The notes beneath the pieces are model-generated. The model worked only from the letters and a program-made list of their open reading frames with translations. It made no database searches and was not told the DNA's origin. A DNA stretch of 46,682 nt. Origin: Nitrospinaceae bacterium. Lineage in GTDB: Bacteria > Nitrospinota > Nitrospinia > Nitrospinales > VA-1. This document shows, in pieces, positions 35,399 through 43,604 of the stretch; within the stretch, counting starts at the first letter, position 1, and each line of letters starts with the position of its first letter. The stretch covers positions 1 to 46,682 of the forward strand of contig JAJDBH010000042.1 in the NCBI GenBank assembly GCA_029261455.1. The letters are read 5' to 3'. The translations under genes were made by a program, and so were the position numbers.

Positions 35399-36256
35399 AT
35401 GCCCCGCCGACCTAAAGAATTTAAAGACTATTACGCCATATTGAAGGTTTCTCACGATTCCTCTAGTCAGAAAGAGATCAAAAAGTCATTTCGAAAACTG
35501 GCTCTTGAGCTTCACCCTGACCACAATCCCGGTGATCCTCAAAGTGAAGAAATGTTCAAAGACGTAACAGAAGCCTATGGAGTGCTGAGCGATCCATTAA
35601 AGAAAAAAGAGTATGACCGATTTCGAAGCGATCATCTTGCCGGGCGCACCAGTGGATCTTCTGATTTCCGTTATTCCCAGGAAGATATTTTTGCCAGCAT
35701 GTTCCGTGGCGAAAATGCCCGTGAAATTTTTGAAGAACTCAACCGGGAGTTCAGCCGCTCAGGCGTCCGTTCCGGAAACCCGTTTTTTCAATCCCTGTTT
35801 TTCGGGGGTGCAATGGGTGGGCTCGGAAAAATCCTCAGGTTTGTACCGGGCCCAATCGGAAAGATTGGTATGGGTTTGAAGATTGCTCAAGTTGTCGGTT
35901 CCTCCTTGTATGCGCTGCACAAAATGAACCAGCAAAAGCAGACTCAGTCGGGACAGACAGTTCCGCCAAAACCTGAAAACCCTTTAGTAGACGGTATAAA
36001 AGGTATATTCGGCAAAAAAGAAATTTCTCTCGATATGGACTTTTATCTTTCCATCCTACCTCTGGAAGCTCTAACCGGTACCCGCAAAAAAATTTCCTAT
36101 CAAGTCAGCGGGAAAACAGAACAATTGATGGTGCGCATCCCCCCAAACTTTCCTGCAGGCGGGAAACTACGCATAAAAGATAAAGGCAAAATCCAGGATG
36201 ATAAACGCGGAGACCTGATTCTTTCCATTAACGTTGCCCCAAAAACAAGTCCGTGA
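35399..36256 (+). CDS. Short DnaJ/CbpA-like co-chaperone
   Basis: 285 residues. J-domain at about 9-72: YYAILKVSHDSSSQKEIKKSFRKLALELHPD, with the HPD triad at 39-41, which stimulates DnaK ATPase. There is no Cys-rich zinc-finger domain. The middle (about 125-180) has an unusual Gly/hydrophobic stretch (GAMGGLGKILRFVPGPIGKIG) in place of the normal G/F region. The C-terminus (about 215-285) has one substrate-binding-type domain (LPLEALTGTRKKISY, VRIPPNFPAGGKLRIKDKG). It is shorter than CbpA or DnaJ. The stop is coupled to the downstream membrane-protein gene (TGATG). Confidence 0.8.
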   Translation: MPRRPKEFKDYYAILKVSHDSSSQKEIKKSFRKLALELHPDHNPGDPQSEEMFKDVTEAYGVLSDPLKKKEYDRFRSDHLAGRTSGSSDFRYSQEDIFASMFRGENAREIFEELNREFSRSGVRSGNPFFQSLFFGGAMGGLGKILRFVPGPIGKIGMGLKIAQVVGSSLYALHKMNQQKQTQSGQTVPPKPENPLVDGIKGIFGKKEISLDMDFYLSILPLEALTGTRKKISYQVSGKTEQLMVRIPPNFPAGGKLRIKDKGKIQDDKRGDLILSINVAPKTSP

Positions 36257-36951
36257 TGAATAAACAACAAGTCCTCGATTTCTGGATAGTTTTTTTCAAA
36301 GATCTTCTCATCGGCACCTTTAAAAACCTCTTCCTGTTCGGCATTTTTGGTTTTTTATCAGGCGCTCTTGCGACCTATGTGTTCAACCTTAAAGTACTCG
36401 GTACCGCCGAATGGAATATTTGGCTGGAAGGAGCCATTCTAGTTATGGCAGGGGCGGGTTACTTGTGTTTCGGTTTATTGCACGGATGGATATCATGCAG
36501 TCTCCACCTGCTAAGCAAAAAATTACGCGAAGCGTTATCGGGGCTTCAGGAGTTACTCGATTGGTTAACACGTGAAGTGATTGGACGGTTCCCAAAGTTT
36601 CAAAAAAACATTCCCAAGCATGAACTGGCGCAAAAATATGACCAGATAGGTAATGAACTACGCCAAAAGCTGAAACAACGAGGAGGCATCACAGGCTTTA
36701 CTTCCAGCCTACTGTTTGGAGTCATCCTTAAAGTGCTACGATTTTTCTTCCTCGACGAAGTGGTGGAAGAACTTCAAAAAAAAGATAAAGATGAAATCAC
36801 CTCTGCCGACATTGAACATGCAGTTCGCCGGGTCGGTACAGAAGTGATGATAGCCCCCATCACCGACAACCTCTTCCTGTTGCAGATCGTCAACTTTATT
36901 ATAGGCCTATCCTTATTTGCCTTACCCTTTAGCTTGCTCTGGTTGATTTAA
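36256..36951 (+). CDS. Hypothetical membrane protein coupled to the DnaJ-like gene
   Basis: 231 residues with about four hydrophobic segments: about 18-42, 52-80, 152-170 and 205-231 (the last ends at the C-terminus in LPFSLLWLI). Between the second and third is a charged, probably cytosolic region (about 85-145) rich in Lys and Gln. No family is recognised. The ATG overlaps the stop of the DnaJ-like gene (TGATG); a GTG three bases earlier is an alternative. Tight coupling suggests that it works with the co-chaperone, perhaps as its membrane anchor or client-handling partner. Confidence 0.55.
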   Translation: MNKQQVLDFWIVFFKDLLIGTFKNLFLFGIFGFLSGALATYVFNLKVLGTAEWNIWLEGAILVMAGAGYLCFGLLHGWISCSLHLLSKKLREALSGLQELLDWLTREVIGRFPKFQKNIPKHELAQKYDQIGNELRQKLKQRGGITGFTSSLLFGVILKVLRFFFLDEVVEELQKKDKDEITSADIEHAVRRVGTEVMIAPITDNLFLLQIVNFIIGLSLFALPFSLLWLI

Positions 36952-36974
36952 TTATTAGAACCTAATTCAAGCTC

Positions 36975-37003
36975 TTGACATCTTAGTAAAAGTTGCGTAT
37001 TTT
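36975..37003 (+). promoter_or_regulatory. Probable promoter of the small metal-protein gene
   Basis: TTGACA (36975-36980), 17-base spacer, TATTTT (36998-37003). It lies 29 bases before ATG 37032. No clear Zur-type palindrome is visible. Confidence 0.5.
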
Positions 37004-37031
37004 TTCATTGACTACTAACTATGTTCTTCAC

Positions 37032-37313
37032 ATGAAAATTCGTCAAACATTCACAGCATGTCTTCTTGTGCTCAGCTTGGGCATCCTGTCCGGCTTCAGT
37101 TCTATCCTGCATAGTCATGAGCTTGACTTGCATGACGATCATGAAGATTGTTTCAGTTGTGAATGGAATCAAATAAGTTTTGACCATAACCTGGGCAACT
37201 CAGTTATTGAGTCTTCTTCCTTTGAGCAGCCCTATAAATTCAAGTCATACAATTCTGGCTACTTGGTTTTCTCATTTCCTTTCTTTGGTCGCGCACCCCC
37301 TTCCCTCTCCTGA
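37032..37313 (+). CDS. Small exported protein with HxH and CxxC motifs (first of a pair)
   Basis: 93 residues from ATG 37032; an earlier ATG at 36993 falls inside the -10 box, so it is not used. A hydrophobic signal or anchor (about 6-24) is followed by SILHSHELDLHDDHEDCFSC, which gives HSH, HDDH and CFSC as probable metal ligands. The C-terminus ends in GRAPPSLS. The next gene has the same layout. It lies upstream of zinc transport genes, so it is probably a periplasmic zinc-binding or zinc-sensing protein. The Ala-Pro-Pro tail is seen in small exported metal-related proteins, but the precise family is uncertain. Confidence 0.5.
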   Translation: MKIRQTFTACLLVLSLGILSGFSSILHSHELDLHDDHEDCFSCEWNQISFDHNLGNSVIESSSFEQPYKFKSYNSGYLVFSFPFFGRAPPSLS

Positions 37314-37325
37314 CTTCCAGGATAT

Positions 37326-37346
37326 TTCCCATTAACGGGAATTTTT
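37326..37346 (+). terminator. Intrinsic terminator after the first small metal-protein gene
   Basis: TTCCC (37326-37330) pairs with GGGAA (37337-37341) around a 6-base loop and is followed at once by TTTTT. It is 13 bases after the stop codon. Confidence 0.5.
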
Positions 37347-37363
37347 CTACTTAAAATTTATGC

Positions 37364-37411
37364 ATATGATGGACTCCTGCGTGCGGGTACCTTCCACCAT
37401 ATAAATTTTTT
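37364..37411 (+). promoter_or_regulatory. Hairpin plus T-tract just before the second small metal-protein gene
   Basis: ATATGATGG (37364-37372) pairs with CCACCATAT (37394-37402) in eight of nine positions, with a possible inner stem (CCTG/CGGG). AAA and six Ts (37406-37411) follow, ending 12 bases before ATG 37424. It looks like a terminator in a leader position, so it could be an attenuator. The stem has one mismatch. Confidence 0.35.
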
Positions 37412-37423
37412 ACGCCTAATTTA

Positions 37424-37729
37424 ATGCAACCAAAACTGTTTGAAAATCATATATGGTTTTCTTTACAGGTTTATTTGTTAATTCTGTCTCTAGCTTTCTT
37501 GACGGGACTTGAACCTGTTCTGCACAACCATGATCTAGACGAATCACACCAGGACTGCGCCTCTTGCACTTGGTCAGGCTCAAATAGCGCAGAGCCCGTT
37601 TCTTCTTTTGAAAAATATCCACACCTCCATAGCCAGAATATTCTGGTTGTCCAGACCCAGAGTATCTTCACATTACTTGAGCTCTCAAACGCTAGCAGAG
37701 CACCTCCTTTTTTCTGCTCACAAACATAA
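37424..37729 (+). CDS. Small exported protein with HxH and CxxC motifs (second of a pair)
   Basis: 101 residues with a hydrophobic signal or anchor (about 12-30, SLQVYLLILSLAFLTG), then VLHNHDLDESHQDCASCTW: HNHD, SHQD and CASC align with HSHE, HDDH and CFSC of the first protein. The C-terminus has SRAPPFFC. It is a paralogue of the gene at 37032 despite modest overall identity. Start at ATG 37424 has no good ribosome site, and a hairpin with a T-tract lies just upstream. Probable role in periplasmic zinc handling by context only. Confidence 0.5.
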   Translation: MQPKLFENHIWFSLQVYLLILSLAFLTGLEPVLHNHDLDESHQDCASCTWSGSNSAEPVSSFEKYPHLHSQNILVVQTQSIFTLLELSNASRAPPFFCSQT

Positions 37730-37806
37730 GTAAAATTTTATTCAAATAAGATTCCCTGAGGGAGCTTTATCTCGGATTCGAACTAAGAATACCTATTGGA
37801 GGTAAT

Positions 37807-39189
37807 ATGAGAACATTTCCCTTTGGATGCGCTTTGATGTTAGCTATATTTACTAACACGGCACAACTTTCTGCTGACGAAGCACTCCATATAAATAAAA
37901 GAATAAAAATTCTTGAGCAAAAACTTCAGAATTCAAAGAATCTCGAAGATGAAATTGAGGGATTAAAAAATCGTCTTGAAAAATTCGAAAGTAAAGGCAG
38001 TAACAAGGCAGCGCAAGGTTTAGATGGACAATTTCCTTCATATAATCGTGCTCGACAACCTCAAAACTACATTGGTGCTCCGGTTACAGATTTAGGTGCG
38101 CAAGACATCCGTAACCAGTTTCCATCGTATAACAGGACGCCGCAATCAGAGACGTTTGAAAGAAGCACGGCGACCGGTTTTTCTCGATTTTTTAATCCCG
38201 CGATCAGTGCCAACGGATTATTGCTCGGGACCTATCGATCCGTAGACAACGACAATACGTCGGCCGGGACCAAAACCGGCTTCAAAGTTCAGGAAGTGGA
38301 ACTGCAAGCCACCGCTAACGTAGATAATTATCTGCGCGCAAACCTGGTGACTGCCTTTGAGGATACATCCACTTTTGAAATTGAAGAGTTTTATGTTGAC
38401 GCGGTTATAACGCAAGATTTTTCAATTCGCTTGGGGAAATCGTATATCAATTTTGGTAAACACAACTTTCTCCATCAGCACCAATTCCCTTTCATTGATG
38501 CTCCTTTGGTCAATTTGAAAATTTTTGGAGATGAAGCACTGAATGAGTCCGGAATAGGTATGAACTATCTCGTTCCCTTACCTTGGTACTCGGAATTGAT
38601 TTTTAATGTCCTTGAAGGAGATAATGAAGTTTTATTAAATGGTACCAGCAATAACCAATTTGGGTATTTGCTTCACGCAAAGAACCTATGGGAATTGAAC
38701 GAAGATACAACAGTTGAAGCGACAGGATCTTTTTTGTTTGGGAAAAACGGAGCCGGAACCGACAATAATTCAAGTTTTGCTACTGGGGGTACATTGACGT
38801 TTAAATGGATTCCCTCTGAAAAAGCCAGGTATCGGCAAGTCGAGTGGCAAACAGAATACATACACTCAGAACGCGAGACAGGAGTCAACGCAGACCAGGG
38901 TTCAATACCTAACCCCGATGAACAAAGGGCTGGTATATATTCCTATTTGAAATATCAATTCGACCAGAATTGGTGGGCTCAAGGACGATTTGATTACTAT
39001 GGTTTCGAAAAAGCATTGGGAGAAAAGGATCAATATCGATTAAGTGGTCTGGTTGGTTTTGTTCCCAGCGAGTTTTCAGCTGTTCGTCTTCAATATAATT
39101 TTCTGGACGACAAACTGACCCGCAACGAACATCAAGTTCTCCTACAACTCAATTTCACCATGGGCTCTCATCCCGCCCATAACTATTGA
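37807..39189 (+). CDS. Outer-membrane beta-barrel porin, probably metal-related
   Basis: 460 residues. Signal peptide (about 1-23, ending QLSADEA), then a coiled-coil segment (about 28-60: INKRIKILEQKLQ, LEDEIEGLKNRLEKFE). A linker contains two copies of a QFPSYNR motif. From about 135 the alternating polar/aromatic strands of a beta-barrel run to the end, finishing LLQLNFTMGSHPAHNY, with a GxHPAHxY-type end seen in porins beside zinc transporters. Strong ribosome site TTGGAGG, seven to ten bases before the ATG. It lies directly before the first zinc-binding-protein gene. It may let metal or metal chelates through the outer membrane. Confidence 0.72.
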   Translation: MRTFPFGCALMLAIFTNTAQLSADEALHINKRIKILEQKLQNSKNLEDEIEGLKNRLEKFESKGSNKAAQGLDGQFPSYNRARQPQNYIGAPVTDLGAQDIRNQFPSYNRTPQSETFERSTATGFSRFFNPAISANGLLLGTYRSVDNDNTSAGTKTGFKVQEVELQATANVDNYLRANLVTAFEDTSTFEIEEFYVDAVITQDFSIRLGKSYINFGKHNFLHQHQFPFIDAPLVNLKIFGDEALNESGIGMNYLVPLPWYSELIFNVLEGDNEVLLNGTSNNQFGYLLHAKNLWELNEDTTVEATGSFLFGKNGAGTDNNSSFATGGTLTFKWIPSEKARYRQVEWQTEYIHSERETGVNADQGSIPNPDEQRAGIYSYLKYQFDQNWWAQGRFDYYGFEKALGEKDQYRLSGLVGFVPSEFSAVRLQYNFLDDKLTRNEHQVLLQLNFTMGSHPAHNY

Positions 39190-39197
39190 GGTACTTA

Positions 39198-40115
39198 ATG
39201 GACAATAAAATGAGGACTTTCTTTTTAATGGCAGTGTCGGTGCTTTGTTTTTTTTACTCAGCACCGGCATTTGCCGCCTTGCGGGTTGTGACCACCACAG
39301 AAGATTTAGCCGCACTCACCAAAGAAATTGGTGGCGATGAGGTTCGGGTGAAGACTTTAACCCGTGGTTACCAGGATGCACATCATATAGCGGCCAAGCC
39401 TAGTTATATGCTACGTTTGAATCGCGCTGATTTGCTGATTTACCAAGGCATGGAATTGGAAGTCGGTTGGTTGCCCCTTTTGATCCAAGGGGCTCGCAAT
39501 CCAAACGTCATGGTCGGTCAACCCGGTCATTTGAACGCATCCGCTGTTATTGAGCCAATTGAAATTCCGCAAATGCTTGATCGGTCCATGGGAGATATTC
39601 ATCCTTTTGGAAACCCACATTATCTCTTGGACCCTGTAAATGGAATTCATGTCGCTCGTCTCATTAAGGATCGGCTTACACAATTGGTTCCAGATAAAAA
39701 AAACTTCTTCCAAAAGGGTTTTGAAGAATTTGCCCAGCGTCTCAATGCAAAAATTTTGGATTGGGGTCGGCGTATGGAGTTATTGAATGGTCTCAAGGTG
39801 ACTGCTTATCACCGAAGCTGGAGTTACTTGTTCAGACGCTTTGGTATTCAATACATCGCACTTATTGAACTCGTACCGGGGATTCCCCCCACCCCGAAAC
39901 ACCTGGCGCGTGTTGTGCACGCGATGAAAACAGAAAAAGCGAAACTTATTATTCAGGCGAATTATTATGAATCACGATCCGCGAAATTTCTGGCTGAAAA
40001 AACAGGAGGCCATATCCTTTCGCTTCCTGTTTCGGTGGGCGGAGTTGATGAGGTGAAAACCTATATTGGATTGTTCGATTATATTGTTTCGCATTTAGAA
40101 AGAGAATCAAAATGA
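39198..40115 (+). CDS. ZnuA-like metal-binding protein of ABC transporter (first)
   Basis: Periplasmic substrate-binding protein (cluster 9, zinc/manganese). From ATG 39198 (GAGGT upstream) it has 305 residues with signal peptide MRTFFLMAVSVLCF... ending PAFAA. It shows VVTTTEDLAALTKEIGGDEV, the metal-binding DAHHIAAKPSYML, NPHYLLDPVNG, VTAYHRSWSYLFRRFGI and ANYYESRSAK. It lacks a His-rich loop, unlike the second ZnuA in this locus. It overlaps the adjacent permease gene by four bases. Zinc is the likeliest substrate; manganese or iron cannot be excluded. Confidence 0.85.
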   Translation: MDNKMRTFFLMAVSVLCFFYSAPAFAALRVVTTTEDLAALTKEIGGDEVRVKTLTRGYQDAHHIAAKPSYMLRLNRADLLIYQGMELEVGWLPLLIQGARNPNVMVGQPGHLNASAVIEPIEIPQMLDRSMGDIHPFGNPHYLLDPVNGIHVARLIKDRLTQLVPDKKNFFQKGFEEFAQRLNAKILDWGRRMELLNGLKVTAYHRSWSYLFRRFGIQYIALIELVPGIPPTPKHLARVVHAMKTEKAKLIIQANYYESRSAKFLAEKTGGHILSLPVSVGGVDEVKTYIGLFDYIVSHLERESK

Positions 40116-40933
40116 TGGAGGTCCTTCCATTTATTGTTGCGCCGGCTACGGCTTGTCTGATTCTGTCGGTCACAATGGCATATTTCGGGCTTCACGTACT
40201 AAGGAGAGAAATTATTTTCATTGATCTCTCAATGGCCCAATTAGCAGCACTGGGAACCACTTTGGCTTTTGTTATGGATATGCCTCTCGACTCCATGGCG
40301 TCACAGGTTTTATCTTTAGTTTTAATAATTGCAGGAGCATGTTTTTTTTCTTTTGTCCGTTTTATAACTCTAAAGGTTCCTCAAGAAGCCATTATCGGAA
40401 TCATTTACGTTGTAAGTTCTGCTCTGGCAATTTTATTAGTAGATCAAACCCCGCATGGAGCAGAACATATCAAGAGTCTACTAAATGGTTCCATTTTGTG
40501 GATCTCCTGGACGGGGGTTCTTAAGTTGACCGGAGTATGTGTTCTTGTCGGGGGATTTCACTGGAAATTTCAGCATCGATTTTTAGAGATCTCCAAACTT
40601 TACCGTGAGAAGTTTTCAAAAAAACAAATCGGTTGGGACTTTCTTTTTTATCTTAGTCTTGGATTAGTTGTTGTGTTTTCGGTGAAATCCGCAGGGATAT
40701 TTCTCATCTTTAGTTTCCTGATCATCCCAGCCTCATGCGGACTGATTTTTTCTAACTCTTTTTTCAACCAGTGGATAATCGGAACGGTCGTGGGAACGAT
40801 GGGAAGCATCTTAGGAATAGCTTTTTCTACGGTATCAGATCTTCCTACCGGGTCCTCCCTTGTAACTGTTCTGGGTGTGTTATTTTTTATAAGCCTCCCG
40901 CTAAGTAAAATTCAGAAAAAGAGAGACTCTTAA
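40112..40933 (+). CDS. ZnuB-like ABC transporter permease (first)
   Basis: 273 residues, about eight hydrophobic segments. VLRREIIFIDLSMAQLAALGTTLAF near 29-53 and VPQEAIIGIIYVVSSALAILL near 90-110 fit metal permeases of the ZnuB/MntB class. The C-terminal half has SAGIFLIFSFLIIPASCG, the region that contacts the ATPase. The start overlaps the binding-protein gene (ATGA). No ATPase gene follows it, so it may use the ZnuC encoded at 42033. Confidence 0.83.
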   Translation: MMEVLPFIVAPATACLILSVTMAYFGLHVLRREIIFIDLSMAQLAALGTTLAFVMDMPLDSMASQVLSLVLIIAGACFFSFVRFITLKVPQEAIIGIIYVVSSALAILLVDQTPHGAEHIKSLLNGSILWISWTGVLKLTGVCVLVGGFHWKFQHRFLEISKLYREKFSKKQIGWDFLFYLSLGLVVVFSVKSAGIFLIFSFLIIPASCGLIFSNSFFNQWIIGTVVGTMGSILGIAFSTVSDLPTGSSLVTVLGVLFFISLPLSKIQKKRDS

Positions 40934-41081
40934 TTTTCAGGAATAAATAGAAGAAGTCAGCTCTCGATGATCAATTCCGTTGGGTTTGAATTTGCCTTTG
41001 CGCAAACGCCCCAAAGCAGGCAATCATATGTCTATAAGATATTGTTGCTCTATTTTTTCGCAAGAAATCATTTCAAACTGA

Positions 41082-41110
41082 TTGAAGAGTTTTTAGCAGA
41101 AATACATTAT
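41082..41110 (+). promoter_or_regulatory. Possible promoter of the second zinc transport operon
   Basis: TTGAAG (41082-41087), 17-base spacer, CATTAT (41105-41110), 59 bases before the ATG of the second binding protein. Both boxes are imperfect. Confidence 0.35.
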
Positions 41111-41169
41111 ACTGGTGACTTGCATCTTAGTTTTCTCACTACTATTTCTAAAACACCTATTCTGCTTCA

Positions 41170-42036
41170 ATGAGTTTATTGAAAAACATTTTTTTCATAT
41201 TTATTTGTATTTTAAGCACTGTTTATATACCCAGCAGGGTCTGCGCCGAACCCATACCGGTATTTGTCAGCATCGTGCCACAAAAATATTTTGTCGAGCG
41301 TATTGGTGGGGACCAGGTCAAGGTAGAGGTCATGGTGAAGTCTGGTGAGAGCCCAGCAACTTTTAATCCCAACCCTAAAAAAATGAGCCTTCTCTCCCAG
41401 GCAAAATTATATTTCAGCATTGGTGTGCCATTTGAAACTATATGGATTGACAGGATTCGATCGATCCACCCGAACCTGCAGTTTGTTCCATTGCATGACA
41501 AAGTTCGCAAAGCGGCTGATCATGAGCATGATTCACATCATTCCCATTCCACTGGAGACCCGCATATCTGGACCAGCCCGGCAAAGGTCAAGGTCATCGC
41601 ACAGAAAATTAAAGACACGCTGACTCTTGCCAAGCCCGAAAAGGAAAAGCAATTTGAGCAAAACCTTCAGGCTTTCTTCAATGATCTGGACATACTGGAT
41701 AAGGATATTCGTACCATTCTAGCTAAGAGTAACAATCGACGCTTTATGGTTTTTCATCCGGCATGGTCCTATTTTGCAGAAGACTATGGCTTGGAGCAGA
41801 TTGCTATTGAACACGAGGGTAAAGAGCCCGGAGCCCGGACCTTGCAAAAAACAATTGAAGAGGGCAAAAGGCTTGGTATTAAGGTAATATTTGTACAGAA
41901 GCAATTCAGTCTTTCCATTGCAGAGAATATAGCCAAAATGATTGGTGCCACCGTCCGTGAAATGGACCCCTTGGCAGAAGACTACTTAGGTAACATGCGA
42001 CGAACAGCAACAGCCATTTCTGGAGCATTGCAGTGA
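41170..42036 (+). CDS. znuA: ZnuA-like zinc-binding protein of ABC transporter (second)
   Basis: 288 residues, signal peptide (about 1-26, ending RVCAEP). It has VFVSIVPQKYFVERIGGDQV, the cluster-9 start, then PATFNPNPKKMSLLSQAKLYFSIGVPFE. A His-rich loop DHEHDSHHSHS near 118-128 is followed by GDPHIWTSPAKVK with the third metal His. FMVFHPAWSYFAEDYGLEQIAIEHEGKEPG supplies the remaining ligand region. The His loop favours zinc. The gene overlaps znuC by GTGA, giving an ordered znuA-znuC-znuB operon. Confidence 0.88.
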   Translation: MSLLKNIFFIFICILSTVYIPSRVCAEPIPVFVSIVPQKYFVERIGGDQVKVEVMVKSGESPATFNPNPKKMSLLSQAKLYFSIGVPFETIWIDRIRSIHPNLQFVPLHDKVRKAADHEHDSHHSHSTGDPHIWTSPAKVKVIAQKIKDTLTLAKPEKEKQFEQNLQAFFNDLDILDKDIRTILAKSNNRRFMVFHPAWSYFAEDYGLEQIAIEHEGKEPGARTLQKTIEEGKRLGIKVIFVQKQFSLSIAENIAKMIGATVREMDPLAEDYLGNMRRTATAISGALQ

Positions 42037-42779
42037 GCACCGACTCAGTCATTAAAATAAAGGATCTCGACTTCAGTTTTGGTGGACCAAAGATTCTCGA
42101 GAATATCGAGATCGATATTCAACGTAACGAATTCATCGGGATGGTCGGCCCAAACGGTAGTGGCAAAACTACCCTGCTGAAAATTATTATGGGGGTTTTA
42201 ACACCCGACAAAGGTTCCGTCAAGGTTCTCGGTAACCCCCCTTCCCAATCCGTACAAGAAATCGGCTACATGCCACAGTTCGCTTCGTTCTCTAGAGATT
42301 TCCCAATCAGTGTGGAAGAGACCGTATTGATGGGCCGTCTGGGGAAAACTTCCAGCATTGGTTTTTTCAATAAGGCCGACAAACGTGCCGCCGAAAAAGC
42401 CATGAACGATGTTGAAGTTCTCGACCTCCGTAAAAGAGTGATCGGCTCTCTTTCTGGTGGACAACTGCAAAGGGTTCTGATTGCACGGGCTCTCACCTGC
42501 GAACCACAGATCATGATTCTGGATGAACCCACCGCCAATGTTGACATGAAAGTTGAGAAAGACATCTTCGACCTTCTTAAGCAATTGAATGAACGAATCA
42601 CCATCATCGTGGTGACTCACGACATTGGTTTTATTTCGCAATACATTGATCGGGTAGCCTGCATCAACCGCACCCTTATCTGCCACCCCACTTCAGAACT
42701 GACCGGTGAAACGATTGAAAATATGTATGGCGCACATATGCATATGGTGCATCACCACCATGAGGATGAAAAAAATTAA
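42033..42779 (+). CDS. znuC: Zinc ABC transporter ATP-binding protein ZnuC
   Basis: ABC ATPase of 248 residues. Walker A GPNGSGKTT (39-47), Q-loop in IGYMPQFAS, signature LSGGQLQRVLIA, Walker B IMILDEPTANVD and the switch His in VVTHD. The C-terminus has a His-rich end (HMHMVHHHHEDE), common in zinc importers. Start is GTG 42033, overlapping the stop of znuA. This is the only ATPase for two permeases in the locus. It ends two bases before znuB. Confidence 0.92.
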   Translation: MSTDSVIKIKDLDFSFGGPKILENIEIDIQRNEFIGMVGPNGSGKTTLLKIIMGVLTPDKGSVKVLGNPPSQSVQEIGYMPQFASFSRDFPISVEETVLMGRLGKTSSIGFFNKADKRAAEKAMNDVEVLDLRKRVIGSLSGGQLQRVLIARALTCEPQIMILDEPTANVDMKVEKDIFDLLKQLNERITIIVVTHDIGFISQYIDRVACINRTLICHPTSELTGETIENMYGAHMHMVHHHHEDEKN

Positions 42780-42781
42780 AC

Positions 42782-43603
42782 ATGAATAGTTTTATCGATG
42801 CAGTTTCTACCCAGGCGTTTATGCAAAATGCCATCATTGGCGGTATTCTCGCCAGCGTGGCTTGTGGTGTCGTGGGTTCTTATGTCGTCGTAAAACGCAT
42901 CGGCTATCTGGCTGGCGGCATCGCCCATTCAGTGCTAGGTGGAATGGGTATCGCCTACTACCTGGGTCGCCCCCCTATCGAGGGTGCTCTAGTTTCAGCG
43001 CTGGTTTTTGCCGTCATTCTCGGTTGGGTGAGTCTTAAAATGCAACAGCAGGAAGATACCGTCATTGGCGCATTGTGGGCAGGGGGAATGGCCGTTGGGA
43101 TTTTATTTATCTCACAAACACCCGGCTACAGTGTCGACCTCATGAGTTTTCTCTTCGGTAATATTTTGATGATTTCCTCCGATGACCTGCTCTGGATTGC
43201 CGGATTGGACGTACTGATCCTGCTCATTGTTTTTCTATTCTACAAACAGTTTCTAGCTCTATCATTCGATGAAGAGTTTGCCCGTCTGCGCGGAATTCCC
43301 GTTGAAAGATTTTATTTGCTCTTTCTTTCTCTCGTTGCCTTGACCGTTGTAATATTGATTCAGATTGTCGGACTGATTCTAGTCATTGCATTGTTAACGC
43401 TTCCGGCGGCTGTCTCCGGTCAATATGTCCGCTCGTTGAATGTGATGATGTTGCTAGCCACTGTTCTTGGAGTGATCTTCACCACAGGAGGGTTGGCATT
43501 GTCTTATCAGCCTGATCTACCACCAGGGCCCACCATCATTCTGGTAGCCGGAGCCTTTTACCTGGTATCACTGGTCATTACCCGGTTCTGGAAAAAGGCT
43601 TGA
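42782..43603 (+). CDS. znuB: Zinc ABC transporter permease ZnuB (second permease)
   Basis: 273 residues, about eight membrane segments. VVGSYVVVKRIGYLAGGIAHSVLGGMGIAYYLG (about 30-60) and QQQEDTVIGALWAGGMAVGILFI (about 88-110) are the ZnuB blocks. SFDEEFARLRGIPVERFYLLFL carries the cytoplasmic EAR-type ATPase contact. IVGLILVIALLTLPAAVSGQYV is the conserved C-terminal helix. It follows znuC by two bases. Confidence 0.92.
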   Translation: MNSFIDAVSTQAFMQNAIIGGILASVACGVVGSYVVVKRIGYLAGGIAHSVLGGMGIAYYLGRPPIEGALVSALVFAVILGWVSLKMQQQEDTVIGALWAGGMAVGILFISQTPGYSVDLMSFLFGNILMISSDDLLWIAGLDVLILLIVFLFYKQFLALSFDEEFARLRGIPVERFYLLFLSLVALTVVILIQIVGLILVIALLTLPAAVSGQYVRSLNVMMLLATVLGVIFTTGGLALSYQPDLPPGPTIILVAGAFYLVSLVITRFWKKA

Positions 43604-43604
43604 T

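Noticed and set aside
40967-41173. Open frame of 68 codons between the first permease and the second znuA
   Set aside because: No ribosome site, no recognisable domain or signal, and it covers the likely promoter at 41082-41110.
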